Part shown: piece after piece, positions 1-8,807 of the stretch
Layout of the letters: each line of letters begins with the position of its first letter
How positions within the stretch are numbered: the stretch's first letter is position 1
Source: Allomyces macrogynus ATCC 38327
Lineage: Eukaryota; Blastocladiomycota; Blastocladiomycetes; Blastocladiales; Blastocladiaceae
NCBI GenBank assembly: GCA_000151295.1
Contig: GG745328.1
Span: 577,479-598,867, forward strand
DNA: 21,389 bases
Direction: 5' to 3'
Translations under genes and position numbers: made by a program
The notes under the pieces: model-generated
What the model was told of the DNA's origin: nothing
Databases searched by the model: none
The model's input: only the letters and a program-made list of their open reading frames with translations

Positions 1-1679
1 CAGCGCCGCGCAGGTTCGCTAGATCATCTTCAACGTCCATGGTGGTCCTCGGTCCCGGAGGGATGCAGCAGCTTGTGTACATAGGAGTGATAGAGCTAGC
101 CTATAAGCTCAAGAAGGCGGGAGAGCGGGCGTCCGCGCGCAAGACGCGCGTGCGCTAGGATTCGACTCGCAAGTTGACGCCGCAGCGCGGGCGGCACGCG
201 CGCCGGCGATCGACGGGCGGGAACGTGACGGGCGACGAAACGGATGCGGGCGCCGAGACGGATAACGATCTCGAGCAGGTGGTGGGGTCGGCCGAGGACG
301 TGTTTACCGACAATCTCGCGGCCGTGCGGGAACTCGAGTTGTTGCAGGGCGCATCGAGTCTGTTGGCCGCTTACGGCCCGCTCGTGCGGCAAGTCACGCA
401 GGACCGCAACACGCCACCGCAACTGCGCGTGGTTGCGGCGACGTGTCTCGCGCAGTTCATGTGCCTGTCAGCGCAGTTTTGCGAGGAGAATTTGGCTGTC
501 TTGAAGCAGGCGCTGCGCGACGCGCCGAGCGGGCTCAAGTCCAACTTGATGGTCGCGTTTGGTGACTTGATTGTTTGCTGGAACACGGTGATTGACGAGG
601 ACGTGAACGTGCTCTATGACGCGCTGCGGTCGGCCGAGGCCGGCGCCGTCAAGAAGAACGCGCTCATGGTCCTGCTGCACTTGATTTTGAACGGCATGGT
701 CAAGGTCAAGGGCCAGCTGTCGGCGCTCGCCATGTGTCTCGAGGACCCGGACGACCGGATTGCCGGGCTCACGAGATTGTTCTTGTCGGAACTCGCGGCC
801 AAGGAACAGGCGCTCTACAATAACTTGAGCGACGTCCTCTCGCACTTGTTCATTATCGGGTCCGAGCCGACCAACGGCGATGCCGCCTCTGTCGCCGCTG
901 CCGCAGCCGACGTGGACGGCGACACCGCCGAGGGCGGCGGCGCGTTTGGCCGGCCCGCGGCCGTCGACGAGCAGGCGGTGATGCGCGTGCTCAAGTTCCT
1001 GCTCGGGTTCATCACCAAAGAAAAGCAGACAGAGAACTTGATGGACAAACTGTGCCAGCGGCTGAAGGAATCCGAGTCGCCGCGACAGTGGCGCGCTATC
1101 ATGTACGCATTGTCGCTGCTGCCCGTCGATACCAACCCGGAGGCCAAGACGCGCAAGCTGCTCGAACACTTTGTGTGCTATGCCAACAAGCTGCACGAGG
1201 ACGGCGTCTACAAGTTCCTCATGGATATCGTCGCCAAGATTGGCAAAGCGAATGCTGGTGGGGTCGGAAAACCCGCGGCCGGTGCGTCGGCGAATGCCGC
1301 GTTGCAGGAACTCACGGAGAAGATTGGCCAGGCGCGGAATGGGTTCATTGCGGTACGTTTTGATATGTTCGCGTTGGGTGGGGGGTGAGGACGGATTGCT
1401 GACGTGGATTCTTTTTTTATCTAGGCAGGCACGACCTCGGCATCACCCGATAGTGCGGGTGCTGAAGCCGATATACCTCCCGCTCCTCCAGCAGCAGCAC
1501 GGACTGCGGCAGCCCGGGCCCGCGGTGGTCGGGGAGCTGGCAAAGCGGCAAGAGGCCGTGGCCGGGCTGCGGCGCGGACGACCAGGACTGCCACGACCCG
1601 ACGGAGGCGAGCTGCCCACGTGTCCGACTCGGAAGACGAGGGGGAGGAGGACGAGTCCATGGATGAGGACAGCGATTGA
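1..1679 (+). CDS. cnd1: Condensin complex subunit 1 (Cnd1/Ycs4/NCAPD2 type), 3' part
   Basis: This is the C-terminal part of the HEAT-repeat regulatory subunit of condensin, which binds the SMC2/SMC4-kleisin core and compacts mitotic chromosomes. The gene begins outside the window. The frame opening at position 3 has a block at about 42-146 (LVYIGVIELAYKLKK) that I read as condensin-like. The region 290-1220 matches the Cnd1 C-terminal domain closely, with SNLMVAFGDL, KKNALMVLLHLILNGMVKVKG, CLEDPDDRI, LYNNLSDVLSHL and KEKQTENLMDKLCQRLKE. A 72-nt intron at 1353-1424 (GTACGT, GCTGAC, pyrimidine tract, CTAG) joins in phase 0 to a last exon (1425-1679). That exon encodes a Gly/Arg/Ala-rich basic stretch and then an acidic tail (DSEDEGEEDESMDEDSD). 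An in-frame TAG at 156-158 must be removed by splicing: a 36-nt GT-AG segment at 150-185 would keep the frame, but it could instead be a real break. The identity is secure; the first 190 bases are not. Confidence 0.93.
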
Positions 1680-3197
1680 AGAGCGCCGCATTGAGTTCAT
1701 TTGGTTTCTGCTGAAGTGGTGTGGGGCACACAAGTGGTTTCGGAGGTCGCGAATGACAGCGGGTGAACAAGGGGTAAGGGATGGCCAGGGTAGAGGAGCA
1801 ACGGGTTAGGTGTGCCAACAAAGCGAGCTAGAAATGACCACGGCAGGGGCACGCACGCGCGCGACACGATCCAAAGCCTCCAGTAATGTTCGCTATCCTG
1901 CTACGTTTTGTCACTTGCGCAAGTCGTCGACGAACCGTCCACAAAACACGAACGCGAGCGCTGCGACCAGCTGCTGCGTGTGTGTAGAATCCGCGTAACA
2001 AACCAAACCCAGTTATCGCACGAAAACTCGAAGAACCAGGGCGCTTCGTGCGCCTCGAACGAACACCGGTTGCGGGCGAGCGGCACCGCGAGAGCAACGA
2101 CTAGAATCTGGCCAACGGGAACGAGCACAACGACGTAGCAGAATGGGGGGCAGCGCGCGGGCCGATCAATTCATTGACACATCATGGAGTTCAGAGTGTG
2201 GATGTGGCAAACCTGCTCGCTCAAGACCAACGACCGCTCGCGCGACTGCTGCCGTTCGGTGGCTGGTCGAGCGACATAAAGACACCAAATACACGTGCTC
2301 GCGCGCGCGCGGCAGCTGCACATGGTCGGGGAAACGCAGCGCGGGTCGCACACCTTCAGGAGTAGAAAAAAGCAGCTTGACGCGGTGCTCTGCGGGAATG
2401 ACGTGGTCAACTGACTTGAATGCGGCATTGCTGGGCGTCGAGTCCAAACTCGCATGTGACGCGAACGGTCTCTCCTGATATTGGGCGTGATCGCGCTGGT
2501 TCGTGCCAATGACCGCCCTCGGCGACGCGTATTGAGGCAACACGTGAGCAATCAATGCAAGGCGGGTTTGAATATTGGTTTGACGTGACGTGGATAACGG
2601 GCGCGTGGTGAAGTAGCTCCCCTCCGGATGGAGGCTAATCCCCGCGTGCTCGAGAATTTTTTCATTTGACAACCTAGTCCGCCCGGGAAGGCTGCCCAAT
2701 TTTTTGTTTTCGGGTGGAGAGTGGCCAGTGGTCGTGTCGAAGCATTTTTTGCTGCCATTGCTCGAATTACCATATTGCACTGAACGGGTTTTTCACCCCC
2801 CCCCCCCCCCCCCCAATTTTCACGGCAATGGGAGGGGTTTGGAGTGGAGAGGCCTCGCGGTAGGGTTATCGGAAGTGCTGTGAGTTGATTATTCAAAGAA
2901 CATCGACGGTTTTTCAGGCAGTATTGGGCTTTAAAGTTGGTCAAACAGATGGGGCAATGTTCAGTGCTGTACAGTGCGCACATTTGAATTGGTTTGCTTT
3001 GATTGAGCTTTGATCACGCCCTAACCTGCACTCTCGTTCGTTACCAGCTGGGTCACTGCTCAGCTGCCACTGCCTGCCAGTCTTGTCCTGTTGCCGCAAT
3101 CGTGTTCCCAGCAGCATATTCCATTTTTTTTCCTGTTGCGTCCACTGATACTGGTCAGGAAATAGTGTATGTAGACATGCGATGCATCATTCACCCA
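1680..3197. other. Convergent intergenic region without a supported gene
   Basis: This lies between the 3' ends of the condensin gene (+) and the copper transporter gene (-). Open frames up to 204 codons exist on the minus strand (2166-2780), but they resemble no family I know, have no convincing start context and run into low-complexity sequence. It probably holds two 3' UTRs and spacer. A long poly(C) tract is listed separately. Confidence 0.5.
2796..2814. repeat. Poly(C) homopolymer, 19 bases
   Basis: An uninterrupted run of 19 C follows TTTCA and precedes AATTTT. Its length is likely to be unreliable in sequencing and variable between strains. It is non-coding. Confidence 0.95.
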
Positions 3198-4539
3198 CTA
3201 GCAGCACAGCGGCTGCGCAAACGGCTCCTTGGCTGGTGCCTGGCCCGCCTGGCCCGCGCCGTTCAACGGTGCATCACTCCCGGCTCCCCCATCTGCGCCC
3301 ATCATCGCCTGCAACGCCGCCTTGCGTCCACTACCGCGATTAAACGCGTAGTTGCCCACAAACGCGCCGAGCAAGACCATCGCGCACCAGCCCCAATTGA
3401 ACGTCATGACGACGAGCATCAACAAGAACGAAAACGCAATCTCGGTCGTGGCCACAAGCGCTCGGGCCGCGACCAACATCTCGCGCTTGATCCCGGGCGT
3501 CGCGGCCGCGAGCGACGCCGAGAGCCGCGGGGTCACGACCCCGCGCACAACAGCCTGCAGCGCGTAGTACGCGACCGTGACGAGAAACACGCCGACGGAC
3601 GCGGCCGCGTAGGACCCGGCAGTGCGCGTGACCCACGACCGGAAGAGCAGGAGGTCATGCGTGTCCTGGTGAAAGTACATGCGCATCGGCGGGATGTCAA
3701 GGTCGCCGCCTTCGTCGAGCGACGTTGACGACGACGAACCGGTGGAGGTGGACGGAGTCGTCGCCGCAGGCACAGCGGACCCGTCGAATGCCGACGCGGG
3801 GCAGATCTGCGGGAAGTTGTCCTTGGTCGCGGTCGGGTTCGCCTGGCACATCTTTTTCCACGGCACGTTGCACATGGTCATGTCCGGCATGGCCTTGCAC
3901 ATCGCCACGTAGACGGCGAAACTGTCGCAAGACGCGAGTTGCGTGAGCGGGACGGAGAGCGACGAGGCCGGGTTCGTGCACTTGTCGCAGCCTTCCTGGT
4001 GGATTGGTCGCGATCAGAGGTAGGTCGGTCAGCTCCACTTTTCACTGGTGGTCACCACCACCACCCCGACCACCAACCAACGGAAAACGCACCATGTTGT
4101 GCACTTTGCACATGCGGTAAATCTGGTTCTGGTAGACGGTCGAATTGGTCCACCCTGGCCACGCCGTGTTCCCGTCCGCACGACAGTCGCTAGGCTTGGC
4201 TGTGCAATACGCCTGGTACTGCGTGCACAGGTCGGTTGTTGGGTTATCGTAGTTGCACAGCGCATCGAGCAGACTCAATGTCGAGCAGTACGGCTTGGTC
4301 GTGCTGGTCCCGCACTGCGCGAGCAGCGAACACGCGCCAAGCGGCGTCGAGGTCGCGGCCGAGCAGAAACTGGTCAGGGCATCGCGTGATGGCGCCGAGG
4401 CGGTACTTGGCGAGGCAGATTGCGGGCGAGCGTGGACGGGTGCCGTGGACAGGACGGTGAGAAGGGCGAGGACCGCGGCCGCGGCACGGAACAGGAGCAG
4501 CGCGCGGCCGAGTGGTGGGCTCGAGCGGTTGGTGGACAT
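3198..4539 (-). CDS. Ctr-family copper transporter with Cys/Met-rich ectodomain
   Basis: This is a predicted plasma-membrane Cu(I) importer of 414 aa. Exon 1 is 4539-4093 and exon 2 is 3995-3198, joined in phase 0 across a 97-nt intron (GTGCGT...CCACCAG). Residues 1 to about 37 form a signal peptide (LLLFRAAAAVLALLTVLS, then VHA). Residues 50-218 are an ectodomain with 16 cysteines and methionine motifs such as MAMCKAMPDMTMC, suited to collecting copper. The Ctr core follows: MRMYF at 253-257, then LLLFRSW and TM1; then TM2 with the family MxxxM (M342, M346) and a GxxxG-type GAFVG (359-363). The chain ends in CC, as many Ctr proteins end in a Cys motif. Families of yeast Ctr4 or human CTR1 type have far smaller N-terminal regions. 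The next gene upstream on the same strand encodes a Bim1-like copper protein. The start is the only ATG directly before the signal peptide. Confidence 0.9.
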
Positions 4540-5133
4540 GACCGTCGTGATGGTGCTGATGTTGAACAGGTGGAGGTTCGACCAGGGACGGGAGCGGCGG
4601 CAGGACCTTCTTGGCAACAAATTGACTGCAAATTGGAGCAGGAAAGCAAGACGCGTCGAGTTCGAGTTGCTTGTCGTGTTGGATGGGCAAGGCCGCAGCA
4701 GCAGGGGCGCACGGTGCGCGCGGGGGCGTGGGAGAATTTGAAGGTGGAGAGGACCGGAGCGGAGCAGGTCGGTCGAGCAGCAACAGTTGTTCAAAAAAAC
4801 CATCCTGCACACCAACGGACCTCGCGCCGCAGCTGAGTTCGTTGGTTGACGCGCGGTCGCTTCCACTCTCCGCCAAAACGCAGTGCTCGTCGAGCTCATC
4901 GCGTCGCTTTGCAGCTGGTGGCGCCGACAAGCAGCGGCATCGTCGGCATGGGCGCACGCTCGCGGCGAATGGCTGCCTTGGTGCAAAAGCGAATTTGGGG
5001 GGACAACATCAAATCAACCGCCTCCGCGCGAATGTTTGCCCCTGGCTTGGCCAGACCTGCCCTGGGGGCAGCGAGTCGGTGCTGGATCGCATCCGCAGAA
5101 TGGGCCAAACAGAAATGGATTGATGATTTAAAT
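4540..5133 (-). promoter_or_regulatory. Upstream region of the copper transporter gene
   Basis: This 594-bp spacer between the Bim1-like stop and the Ctr ATG must contain the Bim1 terminator and the Ctr promoter. On the gene strand it carries TTGCTGCTCGA (4773-4783), an 11-mer repeated exactly upstream of the Bim1-like gene at 5835-5845. It has no good match to the S. pombe CuSE or yeast Mac1 consensus. I see no separate gene here. Confidence 0.4.
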
Positions 5134-5742
5134 TTACAACACCAAGGCGCCCACGACGCTCACTAGAACGGCACCGACGACGGCCGCGACCGCCGCAGAC
5201 CGCCCTGCTCCTGGCGCGGCAGCCGACTTGGTCTTGTCGCTCCCACCCGACGCGGCACCGGCCTGCACAAACGTCACGTCGCCGCACTGGTAGAGCACGC
5301 CGTCGCCCGCATCGTAGGTCGTCATGATCGTGCCGCTCTTGCCAATCAAATCCGTCGACGACTTGAGCCCGAGCGACGCGAGGGCGCCCGCATCCAGCTT
5401 GTCGAGCGGCGCCGCGACCGTTTGGTTCCCAAGCTTGGCCACGTTCGTGTCGAGAATCTTGACGAAGTCCTTGACAGCGGCGGGCTTGTCGTTGAGCGTT
5501 ACGTAGACGGAAAAGGCCGCGTTCGTGTGGAAGGCGTTGATGGTCAGGTCGGTCCCGGGCACCCACGGCGTGCGCGGCTGCTTGACGTCACTGGCACCGC
5601 CGCACGGCGGCTGCACCATCAGCGACTCGTCGAGGAGCCGAGTTGGTGGCGCCGTCAGGACGTAGTGCGCGTGCACGGCGTGCGCGGCCGCGAGGGCGAG
5701 AACGAGCACGAGGACGAGGCGGGTTGGCGACGAGAGCGGCAT
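5134..5742 (-). CDS. Bim1/X325-like (LPMO-like) copper-binding, GPI-anchored surface protein
   Basis: This single-exon gene encodes 202 aa. A signal peptide (residues 1-25, ending AVHA) is predicted to leave histidine as the first mature residue (HYVLTAPPTR). The N-terminal His is the start of the LPMO histidine brace. H72 (INAFHTN) is the likely second copper ligand, at mature position 47. C47 (PPCGG) and the Cys in LYQCGD probably form a disulfide. The PPTR, PPCGG and FxVxVTLND pattern followed by YQCGDVTF fits the Bim1/X325 group rather than catalytic cellulose or chitin LPMOs. A small-residue and charged spacer (GGSDKTKS) and a hydrophobic C-terminus (AAVAAVVGAVLVSVVGALVL) indicate GPI anchoring. 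Cryptococcus Bim1 acts in copper import alongside Ctr1, and here a Ctr gene lies directly downstream on the same strand, 594 bp from this stop to its ATG. The copper role is inferred from the family and the neighbour. Confidence 0.87.
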   Translation of the reverse strand: MPLSSPTRLVLVLVLALAAAHAVHAHYVLTAPPTRLLDESLMVQPPCGGASDVKQPRTPWVPGTDLTINAFHTNAAFSVYVTLNDKPAAVKDFVKILDTNVAKLGNQTVAAPLDKLDAGALASLGLKSSTDLIGKSGTIMTTYDAGDGVLYQCGDVTFVQAGAASGGSDKTKSAAAPGAGRSAAVAAVVGAVLVSVVGALVL

Positions 5743-5942
5743 GGCGGACAGGTGCGGAGGTGGCGAGCTGGCTCGAATGCGGGGAGAAGACGAGAGAGGG
5801 AGAGGGGGACCGCGATTGCGGCACGAAGTTCAATTCGAGCAGCAAGGGATCGAATTTGGGCCTCGCATCACGTGCACTCCTGAATCGACCGCTCCCCAAA
5901 CGTGACCATTTCGCTCCAACTTCACGCATCGCTCGAATCGCG

Positions 5943-6317
5943 CTAAACACGCCGCCTAATCAACGAAATGGCGCCACTGCTGCGTGCATGCAGCCGCGCA
6001 CGCAGAGCCAACAAGGTCCTCTTTCGTGCTGCCACGGTCGGACCATTCGGGCCGGAAAGATCCGGGATGATGAGCGGTGCGCGGTTGGTCGTGCAGGCGT
6101 ACATGCAAGTCGACGAGGACGTGAAGAAGGAGCCATTGGCGAGCAGGGTTGAGAGGGGCACGACGGAGCGACCAGGCGAAGACCGAGAGCGAGCGGCAGT
6201 AATCGACGTGCGAGTCATCTGTACGAACAGACTGGCGATGGTGGCGCTCGACAGCGTGAGACTGGCGGTGGTGACGCTCGACAGCATGAAGACACGAGTA
6301 AGGAAGACAAATTTCAT
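5943..6317 (-). CDS. Possible small secreted protein or first exon (weak)
   Basis: This open frame of 124 codons starts MKFVFLTRVFMLSS and has a signal-peptide-like N-terminus. It also includes a 10-residue internal repeat (LSSVTTASLT, LSSATIASLF) that mirrors a 30-bp DNA tandem repeat. The remainder (STCMYACTTN, PNGPTV) resembles no family I know. It lies upstream of the Bim1-like gene on the same strand. A TATA-like TATAAATA lies about 370 bp upstream on the same strand. It could be a lineage-specific secreted protein, the first exon of something longer, or chance. Confidence 0.25.
   Translation of the reverse strand: MKFVFLTRVFMLSSVTTASLTLSSATIASLFVQMTRTSITAARSRSSPGRSVVPLSTLLANGSFFTSSSTCMYACTTNRAPLIIPDLSGPNGPTVAARKRTLLALRARLHARSSGAISLIRRRV
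6231..6290. repeat. Tandem duplication, two 30-bp units
   Basis: The units 6231-6260 and 6261-6290 both begin ACTGGCG and share 26 of 30 bases. On the minus strand this encodes two similar 10-residue blocks in the N-terminal part of the weak secreted-protein ORF. Confidence 0.85.
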
Positions 6318-6937
6318 GTTCAGTCCATGACAGCGAACAAGTCAAGACCAGAGCATCGAGCACGCTTGAAGCGGGCAAAGAATTTACTGGCGCGCGAATG
6401 GTAGCGGGTAACGAGCATCGCGACGCAGAGGACCGTGATTCGAGGTTGGAGCCGCGAAAACTTGCTGGTTCGTCATGAGACGGGAATACATCGACCAAGC
6501 TGGTTTCATCGTGGCGGTTGCAGCGTGTGGATGGGATGGCAACGACAGCTTGTTCTTGAGCGGCGATCCATGGTCGAATCGTGGGCGGGATGGGGCGGGA
6601 TGCGCGCTGCACTCGTTGGTCGCCAAGACGGAAGAGAACGATGCGAGAGGAGAAAAGGCCGATTTGGTGGCGGGCGGGGTTGGTATTTATATCTTGAGGG
6701 TCGAGAAAATCGCGCAGCGGTTGGGTGCCTGTGCGGCATTTTACATCCTGCTGGGGATGAGCGACCCCGAACCCGAACCCGACGTTCTCTCACAATCCCA
6801 TCCTGCCGGCTAACCGTCGCTCGACCTTGCCCCCACCCTTCCTGGCTCGACGGGCCTTGAAGCTGCGAGTGCCTGCAGTCGATGGTCCAGCTTGTCCATA
6901 AAATCCAGTTTGAAGCCAATAAATCTCCAATTGGCAC
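6318..6937. other. Intergenic region, TATA-like and CCAAT elements
   Basis: No supported gene lies here. On the minus strand TATAAATA is at 6691-6684, oriented toward the 5943-6317 ORF. Just before the plus-strand ATG at 6938 there is GCCAATAAAT followed by the palindrome CCAATTGG (about 6915-6934), a plausible core promoter for the downstream gene. A short run of CGAACCC-type units at 6764-6784 is too short to call telomeric. Confidence 0.35.
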
Positions 6938-8726
6938 ATGCAGCAAACACCCGCACTCGGCTACGCATCCGCGCGGCCGTCATCCAGCTTTGGTGCAAGC
7001 GGCGTGGCAATCAAGGACGAAGCCAACGACGACCACTCGCTGACCACGCTGATCATGCCCGACCACCTGTGGGACCGCACCGCAAGTGCCTTTGCCAACG
7101 TCTTTGACGCGCTCCTGGGCCGCGACGCGCAAATCGCGCTCGTCCAGCTCCGCACGCTGCAAGCTGGTCGCACGCATCGCGTCCTGTCCGACGACGAGGT
7201 CCAAGCAGCTAATGAGCGCGTTCAAGGCGCCGCGGTATTGCGCAAACGTGACGATGGCGAGACGACAGCACTCGACAAGGAGCAGCGCAACACGCTCCCA
7301 TCAGTCTTGTCTACCGACGCTGGGTCCGTGGCAGACGCCGAGCAGTCGGTTCAAGCCGTTGCGCCGCGGACGGGTACGGTGGAGAGTGCTCGTTGCCGCA
7401 AAATCGGTCATTTTTGGACGCTCACGTTGGCTTGTGTCATACTCAGGGTCGTAGTGCAGCGGCGTCGGGATATACAAGTCGTACATTGGCCCGCTGGTGT
7501 GTTCTCTACGCTTACGATTTGTGCTAACCGGGTTCGACTGACTGGATGCCGCATCCAGTACAATTGCGCCGGCAGCTACGAGTCGGCCGCGTCGATGCGT
7601 GACATGACGCTCAAGCGCGTCGCCACGATTCCGTGCGACGCGTGCGCCGTGGGCGACGTCGCGTGCCAGTCGACTTGCTGTCCAAAAGCCGTCGATTCGG
7701 TACGCGTTCGGCTCATTCGGCATTCCTCGTTTTCGCGCCCGCTCTTGCACCTTACGTCCGAAATCCCACTCTCGACCTAGGCAACCTACCGGTGCATCTG
7801 CCCCATGACCCGCATCTGCCTCGACTGCGAGCAACTTCGCCCCGTCTCGTGCACCGTCACTTCGGACCCGACCGCGAGCCTCGACCTCGCGTGTGCCGCC
7901 AACCCGGCCCCGCTCCCACCGTCCGCATCCGCCCTCCCGCCGTGCCCGTGCGTCGCGTCCACGGCGCGCGCCGCCCCGCTCGCATTTCGCACGCGGTGCG
8001 CATTCATTGCGCGACCCAACGTGAACCTGGCCACCGACTCCGCACAATTCAGCTACGTGTATCGCAACAACGAGACGTGGGTGGTACGCGACCGTGCCAA
8101 CATGACGCTGCGCGTCGCGGCCGTGAGCCCCCGTATGGTGGGCAGTGCGCGGCACTGTGGTCGTGCCGTGGTAGTGCCGGTCAGTTACGACCAGGCGGCG
8201 GGCATGGATGGGACGGTGCTGCTGACGGTGCCGTTTGAGGTGGCCGACGTGACAAGGCCGAGGATGAAGGCGTGGGTGAATGTGATCGTCACGACCCGCC
8301 CTGTGTTTTGGGTGGGGGGTCGGATTATCGTGGAGGCAGGTGCGTGGCGACGTTCGCGACTGTGGGTCGGTTGCGCTCGGACGTTTTGATTCTCACCACG
8401 ACCAACGCGCTAGAACTGATTGGCGTGCCAGGCGTCTCGACGCAGTGGGTCGGCCGTCCCGTGCTCACGGCGTTTTTGGGCACTACCGACGCGCCGCAGG
8501 ACGTGCTCGACACGGTGCGCGCATCCAAGATTCTGGCGGTCGGGGCGTCGACGGGATACTCCATGGGGATCATGCTTGTGATCTGCATGGGCGTGCTGTA
8601 CGTTCGGTCTCGAACCTCTCAATCTGTGATCGCCACTCCTCGACTGACATTGCGCTCCCCGTACAGGTTGGGACTCGGAATCTTGTGAATTGTGGTGAAG
8701 ACGCTGCGTCAACGGCCGACTCATGA
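6938..8726 (+). CDS. Unrecognised multi-exon Cys-containing single-pass membrane protein
   Basis: I do not recognise the family. Predicted exons are 6938-7348 (end uncertain), 7455-7496, 7559-7699, 7781-8339, 8414-8601 and 8667-8726. The last four introns (62, 81, 74 and 65 nt) have good GT...CTGAC/CTAAC...AG signals and keep the frame. The N-terminal exon shows strong GC at third codon positions and encodes WDRTASAFANVFDALLG and VQLRTLQAG. The middle carries cysteine clusters (CDACAVGDVACQSTCC; CICPMTRICLDCE; PPCPC), then a beta-rich part with N-glycosylation-type sites (NNET, ANMT). Near the C-terminus is one membrane segment (YSMGIMLVICMGVLYV) with a short tail ending in STADS. A type I or II surface or endomembrane protein is likely. 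No clear signal peptide was found, so the 5' model may be wrong, or the 6938 exon may belong to a separate gene. Confidence 0.6.
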
Positions 8727-8807
8727 AATAAAGCCAGTAAAATACGTTCGTTTACAGTACATGGGTCAGTGAAGAGGAAGACAAAAGGCTGAAGCCCCTG
8801 GAATAAA
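8727..8807 (+). terminator. Two polyadenylation signals in repeated AATAAAGCCAG context
   Basis: AATAAA at 8727-8732 starts directly after the TGA stop of the preceding gene, and a second AATAAA is at 8802-8807. Both sit in the same context, AATAAAGCCAG(T/C)AA, 75 bp apart. Tandem poly(A) signals would allow alternative 3' ends. Confidence 0.5.

Noticed and set aside
468..1196. 242-codon ORF on the minus strand
   Set aside because: It lies antisense to the clearly homologous condensin exon; a shadow of GC-rich coding sequence.
2166..2780. 204-codon ORF on the minus strand downstream of condensin
   Set aside because: No recognisable family, lower coding bias, and no splice or promoter support; treated as spacer.
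2552..2983. HCPICLTNFKAQYC, resembling a zinc-finger start
   Set aside because: Only one Cys pair in a low-complexity frame running through the poly(C) tract; no second metal-binding pair.
3003..3728. 241-codon plus-strand ORF
   Set aside because: Antisense shadow of the Ctr transporter exon.
4042..4986. Longer N-terminal extension of the Ctr exon (ATGs upstream of 4539)
   Set aside because: A signal peptide follows immediately after the 4539 ATG, and the upstream sequence looks like non-coding 5' region.
6764..6784. Telomere-like CGAACCC repeats
   Set aside because: About three imperfect units only, inside a gene-rich region.
7301..8155. 284-codon minus-strand ORF
   Set aside because: Antisense to the orphan gene exons and introns, whose splice signals and hydrophobic segment favour the plus strand.
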